Under the pieces are notes generated by a model. It saw only the letters and a list, made by a program, of their open reading frames with translations. It searched no databases and was not told where the DNA came from. Position numbers and translations under genes: made by a program. Positions 31,169-40,326 of a DNA stretch of 54,399 nucleotides are shown here, one piece after another (position 1 is the first letter of the stretch; each line of letters begins with the position of its first letter). This DNA is from Anaerotignum sp. GTDB lineage: Bacteria > Bacillota > Clostridia > Lachnospirales > Anaerotignaceae. The stretch lies in assembly GCA_020024265.1 (NCBI GenBank), contig JAHHTW010000014.1, forward strand, positions 1 through 54,399, read 5' to 3'.

Positions 31169-33902
31169 ATTACAACAGCTGTGGGTATTTCTGCTGATTG
31201 TCCCCATCTTCGCCTTTGTACTGTACTTTAGCTATAAAGGACAGTTTGCTTCCAAATTGCGCAAAAGATGGTATACCGCCATGCGATTGGTGCTTTGTAC
31301 CATGCTCATTTTCGCAATGGCAAACCCCGTACTGTCCATACAGGCAAATACCACAACAACGATCTTTGCCATAGATGCTTCAGACAGCATACAAAAACAG
31401 GAGGACACCATACAGTCATTCTTGGACGAAGCACAAAAGGCAAAGGAGAAAAAAGACCATATCGGGCTGATTTCCTTTGGCAAGCGTGCGATTGTAGAGC
31501 ATCCGCCCGCTGTAGATACCAATATCACAACAGGGCTTTTGGCTGAGGTGGACAAAACCGCAACCAATATCGAAGGCGGCTTACAGCTTGCCTCCTCCCT
31601 TCTGCCTGCTGATACCGGCAAGCGTGTGGTGCTGCTTTCCGATGGGAACGAAACCACAGCAGACGCATTGAAGCAAGCCAAAGCAATGGCAGCACAAGGC
31701 ATAGTGGTAGATGTATATCCCCTTGGACAAGAGGATACACCGGAGGTACAGCTGACTTCATTGGATGTTGCAGAGGTTGTCAATAAGCATACACGTTATG
31801 AACTGGCATTGCGTTTGGATGCCAACATAGACACAGATGCAACGGTGCGCCTCTATCGTGATAACCATCTGATTGCGGAAGAACCTGTGGAAGTACACAC
31901 CGGAGAAAGCAGAATGGTATTTTCCGATATGGCAACTGAGGGCGGTTATGCCACCTATCGTGCGGAAATCGAACCAAAAACAGATACCGTATCCGAAAAC
32001 AATCGGACATATGCCTATACCTACATCAAGGACATTCCGCATATCCTGATTGTGGAACAAAATGACAGTGGCAGAGAATGGGAAAGCATGCTCGCTTCAC
32101 AGGTGGAAACAAAGCGTGTGGAAGCACACAATGCCCCTACATCCATACAGGAACTGGCTCAGTATGATGGCATCATACTATCCAATGTATCTGCGGATGC
32201 ATGGAGTAAGGATTTTGATACTGCACTGGAAACCTATGTCCGTACCACAGGCGGTGGACTTTTGACAAGCGGTGGCGAAAACGCATATGCCCTTGGTGGC
32301 TATCAGGATACATTGCTTGCGGACATCCTGCCTGTAGAAATGGAAATCAAAAACGATCAGGAGGAGAGCAATCTGACTATGATTATGGTCATTGATACCT
32401 CCGGCAGTATGGCAGATGGCAACTATGGCATAACACGCATTGATATGGCAAAGGAAGCTGCCATCCGCAGTCTGGAGCATTTTGAGGAAGGCGACCGTGT
32501 GGGTGTCATTGCATTTGATTCCTATACCGAATGGGTAGCAAAACCACAAAATGCAAAAAGCAATCAATCACAGCTGACAAAAGCAATCGGCAGTATGCAG
32601 GCAGATGGCGGCACCAGTATTTTACCTGCATTACAGCTCGCCTTTGAAGGTATGCAGGCAGAAAACAGCGCACAAAAGCATATTCTCCTGCTGACCGACG
32701 GACAGGCAGAGCAAGACGGCTATGATCCGCTCATTTCCCAAATGCAGGCAGAAGGTATCACACTTTCCTGTGTTGCCATCGGCGGTGATTCGGATACCAA
32801 GCTTTTGCAAAAGCTTGCCAATGCCGGTGGTGGACGATATTATTTCACAGATGAATTTACGGACCTACCGGAAATTTTTGCAAAAGAGCTTTCTCTTGCC
32901 AACCGTGCCTATATCAATAACCGTACACTTTATCCGGCAGCACAGGACACCTCTGTCATATTATCTGAAGTATCCGAGATTCCCGCACTGCATGGCTATG
33001 TCAGCACAACCGCAAAGAGCCGTGCCTCGCAGGTGCTTGTCAGCGACCTGAACGAACCCATACTTGCCACATGGCAGTATGGTCTGGGACGTGTTGCAAC
33101 ATGGACAGCCGATGCCAACGGACAGTGGACAAGCGACTGGCTGGCATCCGACACCGGCGTATCCGTACTGCGCAACAGTGTTTCCTGGATGATGAAATCA
33201 CAAAACACAGAGGATATTCGCCTTACCGCAGAAACAGGGGAAAGCGAAACCACATTGCATCTGGAAACATCGGTGGATACCCCTGCGAAAGAAATCACAG
33301 TCATGGTTGCAGATGAGGAGCATGAAACATATGAAATTTCCATGAAGCAGACTGCCCCTGGGCAATATGAAGGCGTACTGCCCACTGCGCAGGAGGGTGC
33401 ATACACCGCAACCGTTGCTTTGGAAAAAGAAGATGGCTCCAGCTTTGCCTATACCGGTTTTTTTATTGGCTATCCAAAGGAATATGACATTACGACCAGA
33501 CAAAACGGCAGACAGCTCTTAACCGCATTGGCACAGCTCACAGGCGGTCGTGTACTGGAACAGGGCAGTGACGTATTTGCATCCGAAGCATCTGCTGCCG
33601 TAAAGGAGATCATGCTGCAAACACCGCTGCTTGTATTGTGTATGCTTCTGCTTTTGCTGGATATTGCGTTGCGTCGCTTCCCTGCCCCCTTTCTGTATAT
33701 GGAGGCAGCAGCTGCAAAACACAGTGCAGCAAAAGAGAAAAAAGCAAACGCTGCCAAAGCAGGCACACCGACAAAACAAAAAACACATCTGCATCCAACA
33801 GAAACGAAAACCGATGCTATAAAGAAAGAAACGAAAAAAGCGGATGCACCTGCCAGCACAACCGATCTGTTGGCTGCTGCAAAAAAGAAACGCCAAAGAT
33901 AA
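31158..33902 (+). CDS. Double-VWA membrane protein with GATase-like domain
   Basis: A 914-residue protein starting at GTG, overlapping the BatA-like gene by 11 bases. Two N-terminal helices (about 9-27, 39-57), a first VWA domain with DASDS (Asp73), a beta domain, a class I amidotransferase-like domain (about 295-395, YDGIILSNVS, VRTTGGGLLTSGGENAYALGGY) without catalytic Cys, then a second VWA domain with DTSGS (Asp413) and LLLTDGQAEQDGYD. Another beta region (TWTADANGQWTSDWL) precedes a helix at about 822-842 and a basic Lys/Ala-rich cytoplasmic tail (KKANAAKAG to KKKRQR). Both MIDAS sites look able to bind metal. Last gene of the operon. Confidence 0.88.
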   Translation: MKIELQQLWVFLLIVPIFAFVLYFSYKGQFASKLRKRWYTAMRLVLCTMLIFAMANPVLSIQANTTTTIFAIDASDSIQKQEDTIQSFLDEAQKAKEKKDHIGLISFGKRAIVEHPPAVDTNITTGLLAEVDKTATNIEGGLQLASSLLPADTGKRVVLLSDGNETTADALKQAKAMAAQGIVVDVYPLGQEDTPEVQLTSLDVAEVVNKHTRYELALRLDANIDTDATVRLYRDNHLIAEEPVEVHTGESRMVFSDMATEGGYATYRAEIEPKTDTVSENNRTYAYTYIKDIPHILIVEQNDSGREWESMLASQVETKRVEAHNAPTSIQELAQYDGIILSNVSADAWSKDFDTALETYVRTTGGGLLTSGGENAYALGGYQDTLLADILPVEMEIKNDQEESNLTMIMVIDTSGSMADGNYGITRIDMAKEAAIRSLEHFEEGDRVGVIAFDSYTEWVAKPQNAKSNQSQLTKAIGSMQADGGTSILPALQLAFEGMQAENSAQKHILLLTDGQAEQDGYDPLISQMQAEGITLSCVAIGGDSDTKLLQKLANAGGGRYYFTDEFTDLPEIFAKELSLANRAYINNRTLYPAAQDTSVILSEVSEIPALHGYVSTTAKSRASQVLVSDLNEPILATWQYGLGRVATWTADANGQWTSDWLASDTGVSVLRNSVSWMMKSQNTEDIRLTAETGESETTLHLETSVDTPAKEITVMVADEEHETYEISMKQTAPGQYEGVLPTAQEGAYTATVALEKEDGSSFAYTGFFIGYPKEYDITTRQNGRQLLTALAQLTGGRVLEQGSDVFASEASAAVKEIMLQTPLLVLCMLLLLLDIALRRFPAPFLYMEAAAAKHSAAKEKKANAAKAGTPTKQKTHLHPTETKTDAIKKETKKADAPASTTDLLAAAKKKRQR

Positions 33903-33945
33903 CCTTTGCAAACATTTTGGGCAAGACCTCTTTTTGCCACACAAA

Positions 33946-33990
33946 AAAGGAGCGCATATTCATAACAGATATGCGCTCCTTTGCTGTTTT
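33946..33990. terminator. Bidirectional terminator ending the envelope operon
   Basis: AAAGGAGCGCATAT (33946-33959) pairs perfectly with ATATGCGCTCCTTT (33969-33982), with A- and T-rich flanks. Serves the operon and the converging yjfB gene. Confidence 0.85.
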
Positions 33991-34044
33991 ACCAATATCC
34001 ATTTTGCAAAAGGATACTTGTATGGCATCCTCTGCATGCCATAT

Positions 34045-34224
34045 TTATGCGTAGGTGTCCAGATTTGCGCCTAAGCCCTCTGTTGCAGCAGTCAGCGTAC
34101 GCAACATGTTGTCTACTGCAACCTGCTGATCCTGCATGGTATTTTTCATCATAGCAATACCCACGGACTGCTGAAGCTTTGCTGCCTGCATATTCATACC
34201 CATAGCTGCGATAGATTCTACCAT
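34045..34224 (-). CDS. YjfB family putative motility protein
   Basis: A 59-residue helical protein: MVESIAAMGMNMQAAKLQQ, VGIAMMKNTMQDQQVAVDNML, ending in GLGANLDTYA. This matches the small YjfB family (putative motility protein), whose biochemical role is unknown. Strong GAAGGAGGGAAGGG site before ATG 34224. No flagellar or chemotaxis gene is in the window. Confidence 0.8.
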   Translation of the reverse strand: MVESIAAMGMNMQAAKLQQSVGIAMMKNTMQDQQVAVDNMLRTLTAATEGLGANLDTYA

Positions 34225-34338
34225 AATTCCCTTCCCTCCTTCATGCTTGTCAAACGACAATCCTAATATTTATTGTTATATCGACATAAATGAGCATCTC
34301 TTAAGCACAAATTGTATATTTTTCCTTTTTTTCATATT

Positions 34339-36474
34339 TTATTCCTGTGCAAAATCAAAATCTACCGTACCAAGTTCTTTGGATGCACCTGTTACCACGA
34401 CCGTTACACGATCCCCCATATGATATATTCTGCCACTGTGTCTTCCGGTAACCTCCATTTTACGCTCATCGAATACAAAATATTCATCTCCTGCTTTGGC
34501 AAAGGCAATCATTCCCTCTACCGTGTTATCCAGCTCTACAAACATCCCCCAGTTTGTCATTCCGGATACCACACCGCTATAGATTTCTCCGATTTTATCC
34601 ATCATAAATTCTGCCTTTTTCAGTGCATCTGTGTCACGCTCTGCCTGTTCTGCGATGCGTTCACGCTTGGAGCAATGCAGTGCAACCTCGGGCATTTTCT
34701 TACGATAGCGTTCCTCTCTTTTTCCGCTCATTTCGCCATCCAATGTCAGCTTAATCAAACGATGAATCTGCAAATCCGGATAACGGCGGATGGGTGAGGT
34801 AAAATGACAATAATACTTTGCTGCCAAGCCAAAATGCCCCTGACAATCTGCGCTATAGCGTGCCTGCATCATACTGCGAAGCATGATTTTTGTAATGACA
34901 TGTTCCTCCGGCTTGCCTTCTGCCTGTGCCAATACACGCTGTATCTCTCTGGGATGAACTTCTCCGTCCTTTTTCTTTACAAAATATCCAAAGCTCTGTA
35001 TGAACTGTTCCATCTTCTCCGTTTTTTCCTCATCTGGCTCTTGGTGAGAACGATATAGAAAAGGGATTTCCTGCCAATAGAAGGACTCCGCAACTGTTTC
35101 ATTGCAAATGAGCATAAATTCTTCAATCAGATTGGTTGCAATGCTGCTTTCATACGGCTTGACATCTATGGGTTTTCCTTTATCATCCAATATGATTTTG
35201 GATTCGGGAATATCAAAATTGACAGAACCTCGTTTTTTACGCTTTTCCACCAAAATTTCACGCAGTGTATTCATATTCCTGAGCATTGGCAAAATCTCTT
35301 GGTACTGCTCCAAAAGCGCAGGTGTTTCATCCTCCAATATTTCACGCACAGCAGTATAGGTCATACGATAATCCGAGCGAATCACACCTTTTACAATCCG
35401 ATCGCAAACGACATCTCCCTTTGTATCAATTTCCATAATACAGCTCAATGTCAGACGGTCTACCTGTGGATTGAGCGAACAAATGCCATTACAAAGTTTA
35501 TGCGGCAGCATTGGAATGACACGGTCTACCAAATAGACACTGGTGGCTCTGCGATAGGCTTCCAAGTCCAGCTCTGTTTTCTCACGCACATAATGAGATA
35601 CATCCGCAATATGCACACCCAGCTGATAGTTTCCGTTTTCCAGTATGGTCAAGGATACGGCATCATCCAAGTCCTTGGCATCCTCGCCATCAATGGTGAT
35701 GGTCAGCCAATTGCGGAAATCCTCTCTCCCCTCTTTGTCTGCACTCTTTACTTCTGTTTCCAGATTTTGGATTTCATCATATACGGCATCCGGAAATTCT
35801 ATATCCAATTCATATCTGCGAATGATAGAGAGTATGTCCACCCCCGGATCATTGATATGCCCCAAAATTTCTATGATTTTCCCTTCCGGACCTTTGTTTT
35901 CGTCCCCAAATTCTGTAATCTCAACGACCACCTTATGCCCTGTGACAGCTCCCATATTGTTTGCTTTTGAAATATACACATCCTTCACGATCTTCTTATC
36001 ATCCGGCAATACAAATCCAAAGCCCTGAACGGCTTCATATGTGCCTACAATACGGCTCAATCCTCTCTCCAGCACACGCAGTATCACGCCCTCTGCTTTT
36101 CTGCCGCTATGTCCGCCACCTGTGACCTTATACAGCACATGATCCTTTTGCATCGCACCATTGGTTTCCGATGCCGGAATAAATACATCCTGCCCGCCTT
36201 CGTCGGGTGTAATAAAGCCAAAGCCCTTGCTGTGTGCGTGAAAAATGCCTTTTGCAATATTCAGCGTTTCGGGCAAAGCCAATTTCCCACGTTTTGTTTC
36301 ATATATTCTGCCCTCATCAATCAGCTGTGCAACAATTTCTTCAAAGATTGCACGATCCTCATTTGGTATGCCAAGCAATATCCGCAGCTCTTTGCGCTTC
36401 ATTGGATGGTATTGCGGATTTTGAATGACTGTAAACAGGCTTTCTTTTCTTTCCTGTAATATGGTTTCGTCCAT
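34339..36474 (-). CDS. rnr: Ribonuclease R
   Basis: A 711-residue RNase II/R family 3'-5' exoribonuclease that digests structured RNA. Order: N-terminal winged helix (about 1-65), two cold-shock domains (GIFHAHSKGFGFITPDEGGQDVFIP at about 75), the RNB catalytic domain with TIDGEDAKDLDDAVSL (metal-binding Asp residues) and HIADVSHYV, and a C-terminal S1 domain (GEIYSGVVSGMTNWGMFVELDNTVEGMI). Length is typical for Firmicutes. Follows secG in the usual secG-rnr order; smpB, commonly next, is missing here and yjfB follows instead. Confidence 0.96.
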   Translation of the reverse strand: MDETILQERKESLFTVIQNPQYHPMKRKELRILLGIPNEDRAIFEEIVAQLIDEGRIYETKRGKLALPETLNIAKGIFHAHSKGFGFITPDEGGQDVFIPASETNGAMQKDHVLYKVTGGGHSGRKAEGVILRVLERGLSRIVGTYEAVQGFGFVLPDDKKIVKDVYISKANNMGAVTGHKVVVEITEFGDENKGPEGKIIEILGHINDPGVDILSIIRRYELDIEFPDAVYDEIQNLETEVKSADKEGREDFRNWLTITIDGEDAKDLDDAVSLTILENGNYQLGVHIADVSHYVREKTELDLEAYRRATSVYLVDRVIPMLPHKLCNGICSLNPQVDRLTLSCIMEIDTKGDVVCDRIVKGVIRSDYRMTYTAVREILEDETPALLEQYQEILPMLRNMNTLREILVEKRKKRGSVNFDIPESKIILDDKGKPIDVKPYESSIATNLIEEFMLICNETVAESFYWQEIPFLYRSHQEPDEEKTEKMEQFIQSFGYFVKKKDGEVHPREIQRVLAQAEGKPEEHVITKIMLRSMMQARYSADCQGHFGLAAKYYCHFTSPIRRYPDLQIHRLIKLTLDGEMSGKREERYRKKMPEVALHCSKRERIAEQAERDTDALKKAEFMMDKIGEIYSGVVSGMTNWGMFVELDNTVEGMIAFAKAGDEYFVFDERKMEVTGRHSGRIYHMGDRVTVVVTGASKELGTVDFDFAQE

Positions 36475-36616
36475 AAAATATTCACCTCTTTTTTCTTCAT
36501 TTTACGTAAAAAATAGACGCATACAGTCGTCGAAAGGATTTTCCCCACACTGCTTTGCACATTTTTATACTGCCCAAAGCATACCGACAAAACACTGTTT
36601 GCGTCTATCTCTGAAA

Positions 36617-36859
36617 TTATCCGATTAAATTGATTACCAATGCAAGAATCATAAACAATGCACCGCCAATTTTTGTGTATCTTTCCAATGCACCTTCCAT
36701 AGAGTTGCCTTTGTTTTTGCTCCAATAGGTATCCCCGGATCCTGCTCCGCTGATTGCACCCATACCAGCAGAACGCTTTGACTGCAACAAAATAATGATA
36801 CACAACAATACAGATAAAATAATCAATACTACAGATAAAATCAATCCCATGTTTGCCAT
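36617..36859 (-). CDS. secG: Preprotein translocase subunit SecG
   Basis: An 80-residue two-helix membrane protein of the SecYEG channel: LILSVVLIILSVLLCIIILLQ, the conserved RSAGMGAISGAGSGDTYW loop and FMILALVINLIG. AGGAGG eight bases before ATG 36859. Upstream of rnr, 142 bp apart. Confidence 0.95.
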   Translation of the reverse strand: MANMGLILSVVLIILSVLLCIIILLQSKRSAGMGAISGAGSGDTYWSKNKGNSMEGALERYTKIGGALFMILALVINLIG

Positions 36860-36946
36860 GTGCAAAACCTCCTGTATTTTTTCACAGTCTTTTTCCCATC
36901 ATTTTTGACCATACAAAAAAGACCGTTTTCTTCAAACAATAAGGGT

Positions 36947-36975
36947 ATTGTACCACATACCCGACAAAGTAGCAA
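36947..36975 (-). promoter_or_regulatory. Sigma-A promoter for secG-rnr
   Basis: Minus-strand TTGCTA (36970-36975), 17-bp spacer, TACAAT (36947-36952). Confidence 0.65.
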
Positions 36976-37001
36976 GTATTTTTTCATACAAAAACGCCTG
37001 C

Positions 37002-38075
37002 TCAATCCGCATTCTGCGCCTTAAGCGCTTCCATACGATCGGTGGTAATCAATGTATCCATAATTTCATCCAGCTCACCATCCAATATGGCATCAATCTT
37101 ATGCAAAGTAAGTCCAATGCGATGGTCTGTCACACGTCCCTGCGGGAAGTTATAGGTACGAATACGCTCACTTCTATCGCCTGTACCCACCTGCGATTTA
37201 CGGTCTGCGGAAATCGCAGCATCGTGTGCTTGGCGTTCTTTTTCATAGACACGTGCATACAGCACCTTCAATGCCTGTTCCTTGTTTTTGAGCTGTGATT
37301 TCTCATTTTGGCAGGATACCACAATGCCTGTTGGAATGTGCGTCATACGTACTGCGGAATCTGTGGTATTGACACACTGTCCACCATTTCCCGATGCACG
37401 GAATACATCCACACGTACATCATTCATATCAATATGTACGTCCACTTCTTCTGCCTCAGGCAGTACGGCAACCGTTACCGTAGAGGTATGAATCCTTCCA
37501 CCGCTTTCCGTTGTCGGAATACGCTGTACACGATGTACACCGCTTTCATATTTTAATCTGGAATATGCCCCTTGTCCGGTAATCATAAAAGCGATTTCCT
37601 TATATCCACCCAAATCACTTTCGCTTGTATTCATAACCTCTATCTTCCATTTTCTGCGTTCTGCATATCTGGCATACATGCGGAATAAATCTCCTGCAAA
37701 CAGCGCTGCTTCATCTCCGCCTGCGCCACCACGAATTTCCACAATGACATTTTTTTCATCATTGGGATCTTTGGGAATCAGCAATATGGTAATCTTTTTT
37801 TCCAATTCCTCAAGCGCAGCCTTGTTGTTTGCCAATTCCTCTTTGACAAGCTCCCGAAAATCATCATCCAGCTTTTCACCCAACAATGCCAATTCCTCTT
37901 GTATGGATGCCTTTGTCTGTTGATACTCCCGATATGCTTCTACCACTGATGTCATATCACTGTATTCCTTCATCAGTTTGCGCCACTGCGCTTGATTTGC
38001 AATGATTTCCGGATCATTGACCTGATCTGCCAAATCCTGATACTTCTGTTCAATTTCTGCCAAACGGTCAAACAT
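37002..38075 (-). CDS. prfA: Peptide chain release factor 1
   Basis: A 357-residue release factor that reads UAA/UAG. It shows the peptidyl-tRNA hydrolysis motif GGQ in RASGNGGQCVNTTDSAVR, the stop-codon recognition tripeptide region in HRVQRIPTTESGGRIHTS and EIRGGAGGDEAALFAGDLFRM. ATG 38075 is selected because GGAG is nine bases away; GTG 38084 abuts the site. Starts six bases after prmC, which methylates the Gln of GGQ, so the two are co-expressed. Confidence 0.97.
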   Translation of the reverse strand: MFDRLAEIEQKYQDLADQVNDPEIIANQAQWRKLMKEYSDMTSVVEAYREYQQTKASIQEELALLGEKLDDDFRELVKEELANNKAALEELEKKITILLIPKDPNDEKNVIVEIRGGAGGDEAALFAGDLFRMYARYAERRKWKIEVMNTSESDLGGYKEIAFMITGQGAYSRLKYESGVHRVQRIPTTESGGRIHTSTVTVAVLPEAEEVDVHIDMNDVRVDVFRASGNGGQCVNTTDSAVRMTHIPTGIVVSCQNEKSQLKNKEQALKVLYARVYEKERQAHDAAISADRKSQVGTGDRSERIRTYNFPQGRVTDHRIGLTLHKIDAILDGELDEIMDTLITTDRMEALKAQNAD

Positions 38076-38080
38076 GATGC

Positions 38081-38938
38081 TCACTCCTTCTTTTGTCCCA
38101 ATACCACACGGTCCAGCCCTGCCAAATCCTGACGAAGCTCCAGATGCTGCAGTCCGTGTTCCGCCATCAGCTGCATCAATGCAGCGCCCTGCATACAGCC
38201 CATTTCAAAAAACACCCAGCCACCATTTTTCAGATAACCGATACACTCTGTCAGTATTCTTCTGTAAAAATCCAGCCCATCTACGCCACCATCCAGTGCC
38301 GACATCGGCTCATACGCCCGCACCTCTGTCATCAATTGCGGAAGTTCTGCCTTTGTGATATATGGTGGATTGGATACGATAAAATCGAATTGTGTGTCCT
38401 CCTGTATTGCAAAGAGCAAATCACTTTGTAAAAACTGTACCGTGGTATGATTTTTTTCATTGTTTGCTCTGGCATAGCCGAGTGCTTTTTCACTAATATC
38501 CACTGCTGTCATACGCAGTGCGCCCCAATGTTCCAAAGAAATGGGAATACATCCGCTACCCGTACCAATATCGACACCATTTTGGAATGTATACTGCCCA
38601 TGCTTCTCCAGAACTGCCTCTACCAGAATTTCTGTATCTGCACGTGGAATCAATACGCCTTCCCCAACCAGAAAAGGCAACCCCATAAATTCCCACTCTC
38701 CCAGAATATACTGCAAAGGTCTGCCCTTTGCTCTTTCGTTCAAAAAAGCGGCGTATGCCTGCGCCGCTTCATTTTCTATTTCCCGTTGATCCTCTGTCAA
38801 AATCTGAATTTTTGTCAATCCGGTCGCTGCCATCAGCAAAAGCTCCGCTTCCTTGCGTGCATTTTCCTTACCCGCTGCCAAAAGCAGCGCTTTTCCTTCC
38901 TGTATCAGTGCTGCAATATTACGATTCGCCTTCAACAT
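38081..38938 (-). CDS. prmC: Release factor glutamine N5-methyltransferase
   Basis: A 285-residue SAM-dependent enzyme that methylates the GGQ glutamine of release factors. N-terminal helical domain (AGKENARKEAELLLMAATG), SAM-binding VDIGTGSGCIPISLE, and the catalytic NPPY in FDFIVSNPPYITKAEL. Overlaps the DUF1385 gene by 20 bases, and prfA follows six bases later, giving a coupled DUF1385-prmC-prfA operon. ATG 38938 follows GGGAG. Confidence 0.95.
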   Translation of the reverse strand: MLKANRNIAALIQEGKALLLAAGKENARKEAELLLMAATGLTKIQILTEDQREIENEAAQAYAAFLNERAKGRPLQYILGEWEFMGLPFLVGEGVLIPRADTEILVEAVLEKHGQYTFQNGVDIGTGSGCIPISLEHWGALRMTAVDISEKALGYARANNEKNHTTVQFLQSDLLFAIQEDTQFDFIVSNPPYITKAELPQLMTEVRAYEPMSALDGGVDGLDFYRRILTECIGYLKNGGWVFFEMGCMQGAALMQLMAEHGLQHLELRQDLAGLDRVVLGQKKE

Positions 38939-39833
38939 CAAGCACTCCCTTCATTGCAGCAATGGCTGTTTCGATCTGCTGTGCATCCGGTTCTGCCGTT
39001 GTAATCTTCTGTAAGCACAGCCCCGGATAGCTGATCGCTGCCACCAGCTTGCTTTCGGATTTGCCTGCCCAGCGGATCACCTCATAGGAAATCCCTGCAA
39101 TTATGGGTACCAAAATCACTCTGGTCACCAAACGCAAAAGAAAATGGTCTGTTCTGACAAAGAAAAACACCACCATACTGATGAGCATCACAAAAAGCAA
39201 AAAGCTCGTGCCACAACGCTTGTGCAGTCTGGTGCATGGCATCACATTCTCAACAGTCAATTCCTTTTCGCTTTCAAAGCAGTTGATGGTCTTATGCTCT
39301 GCACCGTGATATTGAAATACACGGTGAATTTCTTTCATACGTGAAATTGCAAACAGATAGAGCAAAAACAGGGAAATGCGAATCAGCCCTTCTACCACGC
39401 CCAATGCCCATACCGGCACAATGGTCTTAAAAAAGTTACCCAGCCATACCGGCAATATGAAAAACAGCCCAAGCCCCAGTACCAAAGAGAGGCATACACT
39501 GAAATAAATCAGAATATCATTGATTTTATCCCCCAGCTTATCCTTCAAAAATTTTTCAAACCTGCTTAAGTTTTCTTCTTCCTCCCAGCCCTCACCTGCA
39601 ATCTCTGCCGAACGCATCAAAATTTTGGTACCGGTTACCAAAGAATCCCAAAATGCAGCGATACCACGGAAAATAGGCAACCGAAATATGCCCTTTTGCC
39701 CAATACCGCCCCATTTGTCTGTTTCTATCACAATTTCGCCTTCCGGATTGCGTACTGCCATGGCATAAATTTCTTTGCCACGCATCATCACGCCTTCCAT
39801 AACGGCTTGCCCACCAATGTTTGTCCGCTTCAT
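38919..39833 (-). CDS. DUF1385 family membrane protein
   Basis: A 304-residue protein beginning with the family hallmark NIGGQAVMEGVMMRG. It has helices near 100-120, 135-155 and 200-245 (LLFVMLISMVVFFFV), and conserved polar motifs between them: EIHRVFQYHGAEHKTINCFE and PCTRLHKRCGTSFLL (His/Glu/Cys-rich, possibly metal binding). The family is widespread in Firmicutes, usually beside prmC/prfA or rpmE, and has no established function. ATG 39833 has GAAAGGAGG. Confidence 0.9.
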   Translation of the reverse strand: MKRTNIGGQAVMEGVMMRGKEIYAMAVRNPEGEIVIETDKWGGIGQKGIFRLPIFRGIAAFWDSLVTGTKILMRSAEIAGEGWEEEENLSRFEKFLKDKLGDKINDILIYFSVCLSLVLGLGLFFILPVWLGNFFKTIVPVWALGVVEGLIRISLFLLYLFAISRMKEIHRVFQYHGAEHKTINCFESEKELTVENVMPCTRLHKRCGTSFLLFVMLISMVVFFFVRTDHFLLRLVTRVILVPIIAGISYEVIRWAGKSESKLVAAISYPGLCLQKITTAEPDAQQIETAIAAMKGVLDVEGES

Positions 39834-39924
39834 ATAATTCCTCCTTTCGATATTGCCGTATCTGTTCTGCATAGAACCCCTCAATCACCCTTCCTTTCGC
39901 AAAAGAAGAAGTATTTTCCCCTCT

Positions 39925-39965
39925 TGCGAAAAAAAGGGTGGACAAGACTGCCCAACCCTTTCACA
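39925..39965 (-). terminator. Terminator of rpmE
   Basis: Minus-strand AAGGGT-TGGGCA pairs with TGTCCA-CCCTT and is followed by TTTTTT. A second hairpin (TTCGCAA.../TTGCGAA, about 39893-39930) follows at once. Confidence 0.7.
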
Positions 39966-39975
39966 TGTTTCTGAA

Positions 39976-40179
39976 TTATTTTCTGCCGTATTTCTTGTTG
40001 AACTTTTCTACACGACCGCCTGCTTCCAGAAGCAGCTTCTGGCTACCTGTGTAGAAAGGATGGCATTTGGAGCAAACTTCGACTCTGATTTCATCTTTTG
40101 TAGAGCCTGTTACGAACTCATTGCCACAGTTACATTTTACTGTTACCTGCTTGTACTCAGGATGGATTCCCTGTTTCAT
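39976..40179 (-). CDS. rpmE: 50S ribosomal protein L31, zinc-binding form
   Basis: A 67-residue protein: MKQGIHPEYKQVTVKCNCGNEF, VEVCSKCHPFYTGSQKL. The two CxC/CxxC pairs show the zinc-containing (C+) form; a C-minus paralogue used under zinc starvation would be elsewhere. Single-gene unit with a very strong promoter and its own terminator. Confidence 0.96.
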   Translation of the reverse strand: MKQGIHPEYKQVTVKCNCGNEFVTGSTKDEIRVEVCSKCHPFYTGSQKLLLEAGGRVEKFNKKYGRK

Positions 40180-40240
40180 ATTTTTCACCTCATTCTTTCT
40201 GTTGATCAATAATCCGAAATTATTTAAAGACAACGCTGGT

Positions 40241-40269
40241 ATTATAGCATACAAATGATTGTCTTGCAA
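40241..40269 (-). promoter_or_regulatory. Strong sigma-A promoter for rpmE
   Basis: Minus-strand TTGCAA (40264-40269), 17-bp spacer ending in TGC, perfect TATAAT (40241-40246). Confidence 0.8.
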
Positions 40270-40326
40270 GTGTTTTATCAAAAAAACGACATATTTTACA
40301 AAAACGATTTTGCATCTGCAAAAATA

